Source: an uncultured Mycoplasmatota bacterium
GTDB taxonomy: Bacteria > Bacillota_I > Bacilli_A > RF39 > UBA660
Length of the DNA: 64,000 nucleotides
NCBI GenBank assembly: GCA_900554305.1
Contig: USGV01000001.1
Location: forward strand, 1 to 64,000
Reading direction: 5' to 3'
The notes beneath the pieces are model-generated. The model was not told where the DNA came from. It saw only the letters and a list, made by a program, of their open reading frames with translations, and searched no databases. Both the position numbers and the translations under genes were made by a program. Positions 41,966-50,583 of this stretch are shown piece after piece (the first letter of the stretch is position 1; each line of letters starts with the position of its first letter).

Positions 41966-43006
41966 ATGAAAACAGAAAATTTACCGTCGAAGCGTAAGCT
42001 GTTGGTAACTACAATGTTTCTTTTTATTAGTTTAATGTTATGTTATTTTTACGAATATCATCAGATTTATTCCAGTATTGATGTATCTGTTTCAAAAACG
42101 GCTATTATTGAATACGGAAGTCCAAATTATGATATCCGTAAAGTTGTGGATTCTATCGATGGTGAAATTGTATCGATAAAGAAAGATGTAGATACGACTA
42201 AAATTGGTCCACAAGAAATTATTGTTGAAGTAGAGAAGAATCAGATTATTAAAGAAGTACCTATTATAGTAGAAGTTAAAGATACTGTTGCTCCAGAGAT
42301 TCAATTGAAAGAGAAAATGATATCTTTAACTACAGGTGAAGATTTTGATATGCTTAGTAATTTGTCTTCTGTTTATGATAAAGTAGATGGAAAAATAGAA
42401 TATCAGCAGAAGGAAATTGTTAATGATAATGTTGATACTAATTATTATACAGTCGAAAGTAATGTGGATACTACGAAACCAGGAACTTATGAGGTTGTTG
42501 TTAGGGCTGTTGATAAGTATGGTAACCAATCTTCTGTTACTTATTCTGTTGAAGTTTCAGAAAAAGTAGAGGAAGTTGCATCTGTTTCTAATGCTAACTC
42601 AAGTAGTAATTATCAAAATGATTATGTTGCGTCTGGAAATATGACTTCTTTAGTACAACTTGCTTATTCTCTTATTGGTAGTCCTTATGTTTCTGGCGGA
42701 AATAGTCCTGCAGGGTTTGATTGTAGTGGATTTGTTCAATATTTATATAGTCAGATAGGAATTTCAGTTAGTAGAAGTAGTTCTACCCAAATGTATGATG
42801 GTGTTGCTGTGAGTTATGAAAATGCACAACCTGGAGATATTCTTATTTGGGGATATAGTTCAGGTGTTCCTACTCATTCTGCTATTTATGTTGGAAATGG
42901 GCAAATGATTCATGCTACTAATCCTGTTCAGGGAGTTATTGCGAGCGATGTGGCTGCTTGGACTCGTGGTAGTGGTACTTACGTTATAGCAGTTAGAAGA
43001 ATCTAG
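41966..43006 (+). CDS. Membrane-anchored NlpC/P60 peptidoglycan hydrolase
   Basis: The 346-residue protein has one N-terminal membrane helix (about 12-30), two Ig-like/DUF5011-type beta domains (about 40-210, with VKDTVAPEIQLKEKM and TKPGTYEVVVRAVDKYGN), a Ser/Asn linker and a C-terminal NlpC/P60 endopeptidase (about 228-346). The catalytic Cys is in AGFDCSGFVQYLY, the His in THSAIYVGNGQMIH. GGGGGAG precedes the ATG at 41966. It would cleave cell-wall peptides at the outer face of the membrane. Confidence 0.9.
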   Translation: MKTENLPSKRKLLVTTMFLFISLMLCYFYEYHQIYSSIDVSVSKTAIIEYGSPNYDIRKVVDSIDGEIVSIKKDVDTTKIGPQEIIVEVEKNQIIKEVPIIVEVKDTVAPEIQLKEKMISLTTGEDFDMLSNLSSVYDKVDGKIEYQQKEIVNDNVDTNYYTVESNVDTTKPGTYEVVVRAVDKYGNQSSVTYSVEVSEKVEEVASVSNANSSSNYQNDYVASGNMTSLVQLAYSLIGSPYVSGGNSPAGFDCSGFVQYLYSQIGISVSRSSSTQMYDGVAVSYENAQPGDILIWGYSSGVPTHSAIYVGNGQMIHATNPVQGVIASDVAAWTRGSGTYVIAVRRI

Positions 43007-43037
43007 TATAGCTAGTTTCTTTTTTTAGAGGTGTTTT

Positions 43038-43867
43038 ATGGATTTGGTATATAGAGATATTGGAATAGAAGTTACTAGGAGATGTAATCAGCAATGTCGT
43101 GATTATTGTATGCGTGGTCCTAAGCAAAACTTGGATATTCCATTAGAATTTATTGATTTACTTTTGGATTTAGATAGGAATCATTATAAGGCTATTGAAA
43201 CTATCACTTTTTCTGGTGGGAGCCTACTTTAAATGTTTTAGCAATTGCTTATACTATTGACAAAATTATTTCTGAACAGTTGCCTGTCTTCCATGTTTCT
43301 TTGATGACTAATGGTTTGATTTATTCTGATTTGTTGGTTGAGTCTTTTGAAAGATTTAATGATTATTATAATTCTTTTTTATTACCTATGAGATTAGCTA
43401 AGTATCCTCCAGCAAAGAAAGCGCTATATTTGGAGGAAAATAAAGATAAAGGGAGTTCTATTGGTTTTTCTGATGATCAATATCATAAGCCTATTTCTAA
43501 TGATGTATTAGACGCATATTATACAAATGGTTCACATATTTCTTATTCTAAAACTGGAAATCGTAGGGAAGAGGACATATTATATTCTGGTTTTTCTAAA
43601 CAGGGATATAGTCTTGAAAGTCGGAAAGATGATATTCGAATTTTTGGTGATTATGTTTTGGACTTGATTTATTTAACAGCTAAGGGTAATTTGTCTAGTT
43701 ATGGTGATGGTAGTTTTGATTTTTTAGATGAAACTTCTAAAAATTTCTCTATTTCCAATTATACCTTAAGTGATTTTTGCTTTGAAAAGATTTCTCCTTC
43801 TTCTAGAGTTGGTAGAGATGATCCTGTTTTTCGTGCTAAAACTAAATTTTTGAAAAAAAGAGTATAA
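43038..43867 (+). pseudogene. Radical SAM protein gene with frameshift
   Basis: The frame from ATG 43038 reads VTRRCNQQCRDYCMRG and TITFSGG, then ends SLL-stop at 43232. Adding one G in the GGG at about 43216-43218 would give the expected GGEPTLN and continue into the open frame that reaches 43867 (about 276 residues). In addition the cluster motif is CxxxCxxxC, one residue longer than the usual CxxxCxxC (RHC replaced by RDYC). Two lesions suggest real decay, not one sequencing error. It belongs to the RRCNxxCxHCMRG group of small radical SAM proteins common in Firmicutes. Confidence 0.8.
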
Positions 43868-43907
43868 TTTTTTTTATCTTGGTAATTCTATAGATAGGAG
43901 GGATTAT

Positions 43908-44108
43908 ATGGAAACAGTACAAAAGATATTATTAGTTATTACTATTATCGGAGCTATTAATTGGGGATTAATCGGAATATTAGACTTCAATTTAGTGGAT
44001 ACTATTTTTGGAGCGGGGTCTTTATTTAGTAGAATTATTTATAGCTTAGTTGGTATTTGTGGACTAATTAATATCGGTATTTTATTTAATCATATTGAGG
44101 CTAAATAG
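43908..44108 (+). CDS. DUF378 family membrane protein
   Basis: The 66-residue protein has two membrane helices and the DUF378 signature IGAINWGLIGILDFNLVDTI (about 16-35). YuzA of Bacillus is a relative; its function is unknown. AGGAGGG precedes the ATG. A terminator follows at 44146. Confidence 0.88.
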   Translation: METVQKILLVITIIGAINWGLIGILDFNLVDTIFGAGSLFSRIIYSLVGICGLINIGILFNHIEAK

Positions 44109-44145
44109 TTTCTTTTAAAAATAGTTTTCAATTCTTTAGAAAAGT

Positions 44146-44170
44146 GATACAATATTTTTGTATCTTTTTT
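44146..44170 (+). terminator. Terminator upstream of tRNA-Thr
   Basis: GATACAA (44146-44152) and TTGTATC (44158-44164), then six T. It lies 5 bases before the tRNA. Confidence 0.65.
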
Positions 44171-44174
44171 ATTT

Positions 44175-44250
44175 GCCGATTTAGCTCAGTTGGTAGAGCA
44201 GCGCATTCGTAATGCGGAGGTCGAAGGTTCAAGTCCTTTAATCGGCACCA
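44175..44250 (+). tRNA. tRNA-Thr (anticodon CGT)
   Basis: A full 76-base cloverleaf has acceptor GCCGATT/AATCGGC, D-arm GCTC...GAGC, anticodon loop TTCGTAA giving CGT, T-arm GAAGG/CCTTT, and an encoded CCA. Position 27-43 is a G-G mismatch at the top of the anticodon stem. Confidence 0.95.
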
Positions 44251-44290
44251 TATGGGAATTTGGGTTTGATATCAAACTTTATATATAGGA

Positions 44291-44317
44291 AAATCAATCT
44301 TAAATCGATTGATTTTT
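44291..44317 (+). terminator. Terminator after tRNA-Thr
   Basis: AAATCAATC (44291-44299) and GATTGATTT (44307-44315) with T-run. Confidence 0.7.
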
Positions 44318-44372
44318 GTTGTCTTTTGCTTTGAAAAATGTTATCATTAGAATTAAGAATAGGGGTGGTATA

Positions 44373-44774
44373 TTGGATGTGATTATTTCATTTTTCCGTG
44401 ATTTTTTATCTGGCCCTTTGTATATTGTTGTTGCTATAATTTCTGCTATCGGTATTATTGCCTGTATTGGTTATTTAGCCGAGGCTACGTTAAAGCAAAA
44501 AGAATTAGAAAAAAAGCAAAAAGAAATGTATGCTGAAGTGCATTTTTTGCCTACTGATGAATCTAGTGCTTCTGCTATTGCCACTAATGTGGAAACAGCA
44601 CTTTCTTCTGCTCAGTTACAGCAAGTTGGTCATGTTGATACAACTAATATTGCTCAATCTGAAGCTTTAGTTACTAGTGATATGGTATCGGCAGTTACGG
44701 GTACTTCTGTAACTTCTGCTCCTACTTCATCTCCACCAAAAGAGAGTAATACTACTTCTGAACAGCAACAATAA
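44373..44774 (+). CDS. Small membrane protein with Ser/Thr/Ala-rich tail
   Basis: The protein is about 133 residues long, with one N-terminal membrane segment (about 12-34, IVVAIISAIGIIACIGYLA), a Lys/Glu helix (LKQKELEKKQKEM) and a low-complexity Ser/Thr/Ala tail to the end. The TTG at 44373 follows AGGGGTGG; an alternative GTG lies at 44379. No family is recognised. It precedes cdaA by about 50 bases on the same strand and may be co-transcribed with it. Confidence 0.6.
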   Translation: MDVIISFFRDFLSGPLYIVVAIISAIGIIACIGYLAEATLKQKELEKKQKEMYAEVHFLPTDESSASAIATNVETALSSAQLQQVGHVDTTNIAQSEALVTSDMVSAVTGTSVTSAPTSSPPKESNTTSEQQQ

Positions 44775-44827
44775 CTTTACTATTTCTGTTATTTTTTGTA
44801 TACTATTATAGAGCATGGAGGGATTTG

Positions 44828-45661
44828 ATGACAATAACACTTACTGACATTATATCTATTTTAAGAAAACTTGGTGATATTTGTCTTGTTTGGATTATTT
44901 TTTATTTTATTTTAAAGAATATTAAAAATAATATTAAACTTTCTTTGATTTTTAAGGGAGTTGTCTTTGTAATTATTTTAAGTTTGGTGAGTGATTGGTT
45001 AGGCTTTACGACTATTGCAGTATTACTGGATTATGTAATCCAATGGGGACCAATTGCTTTGATTATTATTTTTCAGCCAGAGATACGTACTATACTGGAA
45101 CAGTTGGGGCGTACACAATTACTTGGTCGTCACAAAACATTAACTGTCGATGAGCGTGAACATTTGGTTTACGAGATTGTTAATGCTGTTGATTACATGA
45201 GAAAAGAACGTATTGGTGCCTTGATTGTTTTAGAACGTGATATTAGTTTGGGTAATTATATTGAGAAAGCAAAAAAGATTTATGCTGATTTGTCTAGTGA
45301 TTTGTTAATAGCTATTTTTTATGAAGGAAATCCACTTCATGATGGTGGAGTTATTATTCAGGGAGATAGAATTACTTGTGCTGGGGCAGTATTCCCAACA
45401 AGTAGTAGTCCAAAGCTAAATCGTAGATTAGGAACAAGGCATAGAGCAGCTTTAGGATTAAGTGAAGAAACTGATGCAATTTGTATTGTGGTTTCTGAGG
45501 AGACTGGTCGAGTTTCTATAGCATTAAAGGGAGAAATGCTATATAACTTAACTTTGGATGATGTTCGTATGATGTTAATTGATGAACTTCGTCCTAAACA
45601 AGATATAGATTTAGATGAAGATGAAATAGATGAGGAAGAGATATATGAAGAGAATAAGTAG
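44828..45661 (+). CDS. cdaA: Diadenylate cyclase CdaA
   Basis: The 277-residue membrane enzyme makes cyclic di-AMP from two ATP. It has three N-terminal membrane helices (about 8-85), then the DisA_N catalytic domain with LHDGGVIIQGDRI (usual form DGA; here DGG), RRLGTRHRAALGLSE carrying the RHR motif, and IVVSEETGRVSIA. The C-terminus is acidic. GGAGGG precedes the ATG at 44828. It overlaps cdaR by 17 bases, the standard cdaA-cdaR pair; glmM, usually third, is not next. Cyclic di-AMP controls potassium and cell-wall homeostasis in Firmicutes. Confidence 0.95.
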   Translation: MTITLTDIISILRKLGDICLVWIIFYFILKNIKNNIKLSLIFKGVVFVIILSLVSDWLGFTTIAVLLDYVIQWGPIALIIIFQPEIRTILEQLGRTQLLGRHKTLTVDEREHLVYEIVNAVDYMRKERIGALIVLERDISLGNYIEKAKKIYADLSSDLLIAIFYEGNPLHDGGVIIQGDRITCAGAVFPTSSSPKLNRRLGTRHRAALGLSEETDAICIVVSEETGRVSIALKGEMLYNLTLDDVRMMLIDELRPKQDIDLDEDEIDEEEIYEENK

Positions 45662-46994
45662 AAGTATTAAAATTTTCTTCCGTCATATTGTATCATTCTT
45701 TGATAAATGGTTAATTACTCCCATAACTAAATTAATGTTAAAGATTGTTACTTTCTTTAAGGATAATACAAAGAGTTTAGATCGTATTGCTTCGAAGAAA
45801 TCAACTTTAATTATTATTAGCTTAATTTTGGCATTTGGTGTGTTTGTTATTGTTGACCAAGAATCAAACGTTATGATAGATCAATATGCGGAAGTATTAT
45901 ATGATGAACCAGTTACTGCGGTTTATAATGAAGAACTTTATGTTGTTGAAGGATTACCTAAGACTGTTGATATTACTTTAATTGGTCAAAGAAGACATAT
46001 ATTTTTAGCAAAGCAGGCACCTTCGAAGGGTGTGACTGTTGATTTAACTGGGTTGAAACCGGGTAATCATAAAGTAACTCTTAATTATTCACAAAGACTT
46101 AAATCTTTAGATTATCGTTTGGATCCATCAGAAGTAACTGTTACTATTTATGAGAAAGTTAGTGCAACGAAGAGTTTAACTGTTGATATTTTACATCAGG
46201 ATGAATTAGATAGTAAATTATATATTGATAATGTTGAACTTGATCGTACAGACGTTATCATTAAAGGTGCTCAATATAAATTGGATAAAGTTGCAACAGT
46301 TAGAGCTTTGGTAGATGTAGAAGAAATAAGCAATCCAAAGGCTGGAGAACTTACACTAAAAGATGTTCCTCTTGTGGCTTATGATGAAGAAGGTAAACGA
46401 GTAGATGTAGAGATTGTTCCATCCACTGTAGATGCTAAACTAACTATTACTTCTCCAAGTAAAGAGATTCCGGTAAAAGTAGTTCCTACAGGAAAGCTTG
46501 CTTTTGGTAAATCAATTGAATCTATTACTACTAATGTTTCTACAGTAACGGTTTATGGACAGCAGTCTGCTATAGATGAGATTGAGGAATTGGAAGTAGA
46601 AGTAGATGTTAAGGGATTAGAAAAAGATAAGAAATTTACAGTTACTCTTAAGAAGCCAAAAGGAATTACTGAAATAAGTGAAAAGACAATTACAGTAGAT
46701 GTTAAAGTTGCTAATTCTACTACTAAAGAATTTACTGTTAATACTATTGAATTTAGAAACTTGGCTGACGGATTATCGGTACAGGCATTATCTGCCGAGG
46801 ATACCAGTGTTATAGTTTCTGTTAGTGGTAGTTCAGATATTATTGATAAACTTGATGCTTCATCTATAATTGCCTATGTTGATTTGGAAGATTATGGTGT
46901 GGGTGAACATGAAGTTGAAGTACATGTAGAAAAATCTGATTTGAAACTTACTTATACACCAAAAACTAAGAAGATTAAAGTAAGAATTTCATAG
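45645..46994 (+). CDS. cdaR: CdaR, YbbR-domain regulator of CdaA
   Basis: The 449-residue protein has a membrane anchor near residues 50-68 (LIIISLILAFGVFVIV) and about four extracytoplasmic YbbR domains of about 85 residues each (strand patterns such as VKVVPTGKLAFG and LTVDILHQDELD). CdaR binds and modulates CdaA. The ATG at 45645 lies inside the cdaA end with AGGAAGAG as ribosome site. A terminator follows. Confidence 0.92.
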   Translation: MKRISRSIKIFFRHIVSFFDKWLITPITKLMLKIVTFFKDNTKSLDRIASKKSTLIIISLILAFGVFVIVDQESNVMIDQYAEVLYDEPVTAVYNEELYVVEGLPKTVDITLIGQRRHIFLAKQAPSKGVTVDLTGLKPGNHKVTLNYSQRLKSLDYRLDPSEVTVTIYEKVSATKSLTVDILHQDELDSKLYIDNVELDRTDVIIKGAQYKLDKVATVRALVDVEEISNPKAGELTLKDVPLVAYDEEGKRVDVEIVPSTVDAKLTITSPSKEIPVKVVPTGKLAFGKSIESITTNVSTVTVYGQQSAIDEIEELEVEVDVKGLEKDKKFTVTLKKPKGITEISEKTITVDVKVANSTTKEFTVNTIEFRNLADGLSVQALSAEDTSVIVSVSGSSDIIDKLDASSIIAYVDLEDYGVGEHEVEVHVEKSDLKLTYTPKTKKIKVRIS

Positions 46995-47001
46995 AATTTA
47001 T

Positions 47002-47027
47002 AAGGATAGTGAAAGCTATCCTTTTTT
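47002..47027 (+). terminator. Terminator after cdaR
   Basis: AAGGATAG (47002-47009) and CTATCCTT (47016-47023), then T-run. Confidence 0.8.
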
Positions 47028-47084
47028 GTGCATAAAAATAGAAATCTTTCATACAGTTTAATAGAATGTAATGAGAGGTGGATT

Positions 47085-48080
47085 ATGAAAAAAATATTAT
47101 TGCTTTTCTTTTTTAGTATTTTTTTGTTTGCAGGGTGTGGTAAATATGGAGAAAAGGATGTTATAAAAGATTTTAGTAAAAAAGTGGATGATGCAAAAGC
47201 CTATTATATTGATGGTACTTTAGAGATTGTAAATAATGATAATGTTTATAATTATGATGTAGAAGTTGCTTATAAGGAAAAGAATTATTATAGAGTTAGT
47301 CTTACTAATACTTCTAATAATCATACACAGGTTATTTTAAAGAATGATGATGGCGTATACGTGGTCACTCCAGCATTGAATAAAAGTTTTAAATTCCAAA
47401 GTGATTGGCCTTATAGTAATTCTCAAATATATTTATTAGAATCACTTGTTCAAGATATTAAAGATGATGATGATAGGATATTTAAAGAAACTAAGGATGG
47501 ATATAGTTTTATGACAGCAGTAAATTATCCTAATAATCGTAATTTAGTAAAGCAAAAAATTAATCTTTCTAAAAAATTAAAGTTAAAAAAAGTACAAGTA
47601 TATAATAGTGATTCAGTTATTTGTATGACTATGGAATATAAGAAAATAGATTATTCTCCTACTTTTAAGAAAAATTATTTTTCTTTAAATACGGTTATGA
47701 AAACTTATTCTGTAGAAGATACTGTAGAACAGACTGGAGTATTAGAAGAAAGTATTTATCCATTGATGATTCCTAGTGGTACTAGACTCACTAATGAAGA
47801 AAAAATAGATAAAGGTAATGGCGAAAGAATTATTATGACATTTGATGGGGAAAAGCCGTTTTTGTTGGTAGAAGAAACTGCTAATATAGAAAATGAATTT
47901 ACTGTTGTTCCAACCTATGGAGAGCCATATCAGTTAATGGATACATTAGGTGTTATGACTAATAATTCTTTGAATTGGACAACTAATGGTATTGAGTATT
48001 ATTTAGTTAGTGATGTTTTAAATCAGGAAGAATTAGTAGAGGTAGCTCAATCTATTGGAGTAGTTCAGACTATGAAATAA
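47085..48080 (+). CDS. LolA/GerS-like lipoprotein
   Basis: The 331-residue protein starts MKKILLLFFFSIFLFAGCGK, a lipoprotein signal with lipobox FAGC (Cys at 18). The mature protein has the beta-strand alternation of the LolA-like fold (KDFSKKVDDAKAYYIDGTLEI ... YRVSLTNTSNNHTQVILKND). GerS of Clostridioides difficile is a LolA-like germination lipoprotein of similar size; this relationship is by layout only. GAGAGGTGG precedes the ATG at 47085. Confidence 0.8.
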   Translation: MKKILLLFFFSIFLFAGCGKYGEKDVIKDFSKKVDDAKAYYIDGTLEIVNNDNVYNYDVEVAYKEKNYYRVSLTNTSNNHTQVILKNDDGVYVVTPALNKSFKFQSDWPYSNSQIYLLESLVQDIKDDDDRIFKETKDGYSFMTAVNYPNNRNLVKQKINLSKKLKLKKVQVYNSDSVICMTMEYKKIDYSPTFKKNYFSLNTVMKTYSVEDTVEQTGVLEESIYPLMIPSGTRLTNEEKIDKGNGERIIMTFDGEKPFLLVEETANIENEFTVVPTYGEPYQLMDTLGVMTNNSLNWTTNGIEYYLVSDVLNQEELVEVAQSIGVVQTMK

Positions 48081-48130
48081 GAGCTTTACCTCTTTTTTTT
48101 CTTGTGTTATAATTTTCTTGGGTGGTTAAT

Positions 48131-48667
48131 ATGGCAAATAATAAACAATATAGAAGAAAAAATCATCAAGCAGTGGATTCTATGTCTTCTTCTTTTTCGT
48201 TAGAAGTTGGTAAAGTTGTCAAGTTATTTATTGTTATCATTTTAGTGTTTGTTGTTTTTTATTTTCTTACTGTATATATTCTTGAAAAAGGAGATAGCTC
48301 TTCTACTATAGTTGATACTACACCTGCGGAAGCGGATATTCAGTATCAAGAAATTCTTGCTGGAAATAGCTTTTCTATGAGAGATGATCATTATTATGTT
48401 CTTTACTATGATATGTCTTCTGATGATCTTAAATCTACTTATACTAATATTGTTAGTACGTATGAAGATAAAGATGATCATTATGCTATTTATACTGCAG
48501 ATATGAGTAGTGTGTTTAATAAGCAGTATGTGTCAGGAACTGCAAATAGTGATGTTCAAGATGTTGATTACTTAAGAGTAGCAGGACCTACTTTGATAGA
48601 GTTTGAAAATGGTAGAGTTGTTGATTATATCGAAGGTGAGGATGCTATTACTCAGGAGTTGTCATAA
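48131..48667 (+). CDS. Membrane-anchored thioredoxin-fold protein without CxxC
   Basis: The 178-residue protein has one membrane helix (about 30-52, KLFIVIILVFVVFYFLTVYIL), then an extracytoplasmic domain with a thioredoxin-like pattern: YYVLYYDMSSDDLK, HYAIYTADMSS and the cis-Pro segment AGPTLIEFENGRVVDYIEG. The redox CxxC is absent and there is no cysteine in the domain, so it is not a disulfide enzyme. It may be a binding or chaperone module. GGGTGG precedes the ATG. Confidence 0.7.
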   Translation: MANNKQYRRKNHQAVDSMSSSFSLEVGKVVKLFIVIILVFVVFYFLTVYILEKGDSSSTIVDTTPAEADIQYQEILAGNSFSMRDDHYYVLYYDMSSDDLKSTYTNIVSTYEDKDDHYAIYTADMSSVFNKQYVSGTANSDVQDVDYLRVAGPTLIEFENGRVVDYIEGEDAITQELS

Positions 48668-48690
48668 GAGGAATTCTCCTCTTATTTTTT
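48664..48690 (+). terminator. Terminator overlapping the preceding stop
   Basis: ATAAGAGGA (48664-48672), loop ATTC, TCCTCTTAT (48677-48685), T-run. Confidence 0.8.
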
Positions 48691-48738
48691 TTAGTATTTT
48701 GTGATATTATTATCATAGAGTTTATCGAGGTGATGTTT

Positions 48739-50049
48739 ATGTCTGGAAACAGAAAATTTCCTTTCATTAAACCTAATTTTAAGAAAATTCCTCAGGTGGA
48801 AGATGACGAGCTTGTTGAAGATGATATTAGGGAAATTGTTGTTGAACATAAAAGTGGTTTTAATACAATAGAAGTATTGATTATTATCATTATTTCCATT
48901 GCGTTTGGTGTGGTTGTTGGCTGTAGTGTTACTTTTTTTAGACAAGAATATCGTGGAGAGAAAGTTTCTTCATCTTTGCAGGAGCTGATTGCTGTTTATA
49001 ATAATATTTTAGAGGATTATTATAAAAATGTTGATGAAAGAGATTTGGTAGATGCTGCTGTTGAAGGCATGTTATCTTCTTTAGATGATCCATACTCTAC
49101 ATATATGGATGAAGAAAATGCCGCTACTTTTCATGAAACTGTAGATGGAAGTTATGTTGGTATTGGAATTACTATTGCAATGAATGCTGATAAAAAATTT
49201 TATGTTGTTAGTGTTGTAGAGGGTTCACCTGCTGAAAAAGCTAATATTCAAGTAGGAGATTATTTATTAAAAATAGATGACCAATTATTAGAAGGGTTGA
49301 ATTTGAGTGATGTTACTTCTATTATTAAAAAAGATGAAAAAACTACTTTAGAATTGACACTAGAGCGTGATGGAAAAGAAGTTGTTAAAGAAGTTAAACC
49401 TGCAACAATTGATTTCATCTCTGTAACATCAGATGTTTATGCTTTAAACAATGGAAATGCTGGCTACATTTCTATTGATACGTTTGCAGCTAATACGTTT
49501 CAGCAGTTTAAGGCAGAATTAAAAAAATTAGAAAAGAAAAATATTAATTCTTTAATTATAGATGTTCGTTCAAATCCTGGAGGACATTTAAGTCAAACAA
49601 AGAATATTTTAGAATTATTTATGAAAAAAAATACTATTTTATATCAGGTACAGTTTAAAGATGATATTAATAAAATAAAAGATAATACTAAAAAAAGTAG
49701 GACTTATCCAGTGGTAATTTTAGTTAATTCCTCTAGTGCTTCTGCTGCCGAAATCTTAGCGGCCTCTTTTAGAGACAGTTATTCTGATGCTACACTGATA
49801 GGGGAAACTACTTACGGGAAAGGGACTGTTCAAACTGCATATACGTTATCTGATGGAACTAGTGTTAAATATACTACAGAGAAATGGTTAACACCAAAGG
49901 GTAAATGGATTGATGGCAAAGGAGTTACTCCTAATCGTGTTGTTCAGCTTACTGAGGAATATTTAACTAATCCTATACCAGAAAATGATTTACAGTTACA
50001 AACCGCTTTAGATTTTTTAGAAAAAGAAAGAAATACTAGTGATCACTAG
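48739..50049 (+). CDS. ctpA: S41-family C-terminal processing protease
   Basis: The 436-residue protein has a cytoplasmic N-terminus (about 1-40), a membrane helix (about 42-66), a PDZ domain (about 130-215, GIGITIAMNADKK and VGDYLLKIDD), and an S41 catalytic domain with Ser in VNSSSASAAEILAASF and the general-base Lys in TTYGKGTVQT. It cleaves extracytoplasmic proteins near their C-termini. GAGGTGAT precedes the ATG at 48739. Confidence 0.93.
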   Translation: MSGNRKFPFIKPNFKKIPQVEDDELVEDDIREIVVEHKSGFNTIEVLIIIIISIAFGVVVGCSVTFFRQEYRGEKVSSSLQELIAVYNNILEDYYKNVDERDLVDAAVEGMLSSLDDPYSTYMDEENAATFHETVDGSYVGIGITIAMNADKKFYVVSVVEGSPAEKANIQVGDYLLKIDDQLLEGLNLSDVTSIIKKDEKTTLELTLERDGKEVVKEVKPATIDFISVTSDVYALNNGNAGYISIDTFAANTFQQFKAELKKLEKKNINSLIIDVRSNPGGHLSQTKNILELFMKKNTILYQVQFKDDINKIKDNTKKSRTYPVVILVNSSSASAAEILAASFRDSYSDATLIGETTYGKGTVQTAYTLSDGTSVKYTTEKWLTPKGKWIDGKGVTPNRVVQLTEEYLTNPIPENDLQLQTALDFLEKERNTSDH

Positions 50050-50058
50050 TATTTTTTA
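50032..50058. terminator. Bidirectional terminator between ctpA and the sortase gene
   Basis: AATACTAGT (50032-50040), loop GATC, ACTAGTATT (50045-50053), T-run on the plus strand. The hairpin includes the ctpA stop codon. Confidence 0.7.
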
Positions 50059-50583
50059 TATTATATTACTATTAATTATTAATTGTTTGTTTTCTTTTTC
50101 AGGACTGCATGTTGTTAGTATTAATTGTTTTAACTTTGTTTTATTTACATGGATATAGCCATTTTTTCGTTCTTCCCAAATATTGTTTATTTGGTAATGA
50201 TATATTTGATTTTTATATTTTAATTCTATTATATCGCCAACTTCTAGTTTATTTAAGTCTTTAAAAAAAGCTATGCTACCACTTCCTGAGTGAGCTGCTA
50301 AAAAGACAATACTATTTTTTTCTGTTGGCATTATTGAATCTTTTAGGATAGTTACGTTTTCTTCTATATTATTATGTACACTTTCTTTTTTTAATAATGG
50401 TTGAAATAAATTAATCTTGTCAATTTTTAAATATCCGATCTGGTCATTTTCTACTATGTATGTTGGTTTTTTAGATGTTATTATATCTTCTTTGTTTATT
50501 ATTATGTTTTTAGTATATATTTCATGACATATGATGCAATATATAGTTAATATTGTTCCTAAACAAATTAACTTTTTTATCAT
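50056..50583 (-). CDS. Sortase-family transpeptidase with atypical active site
   Basis: The 175-residue protein has an N-terminal membrane anchor (about 4-22) and a sortase beta-barrel. The catalytic His is in FLAAHSGSGSIAFF and the Cys in LILTTCSPEKENKQLII. In sortases the Arg that completes the active site follows the Cys by about eight residues (NKRLI-type); here the residue is Gln. Sequence layout is closest to class D/E sortases. Its start overlaps the stop of the surface-protein gene upstream (ATGA), so that protein is its probable substrate. Confidence 0.82.
   Translation of the reverse strand: MIKKLICLGTILTIYCIICHEIYTKNIIINKEDIITSKKPTYIVENDQIGYLKIDKINLFQPLLKKESVHNNIEENVTILKDSIMPTEKNSIVFLAAHSGSGSIAFFKDLNKLEVGDIIELKYKNQIYHYQINNIWEERKNGYIHVNKTKLKQLILTTCSPEKENKQLIINSNII

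Noticed and set aside
43001..43027. Weak hairpin with T-run after the NlpC/P60 gene
   Set aside because: The stem is only about 5 bp with bulges; not strong enough to list as a terminator.
44263..44276. Perfect palindrome GTTTGATATCAAAC after tRNA-Thr
   Set aside because: It is short, has no T-run or nearby regulator gene, and the functional terminator lies at 44291-44317.
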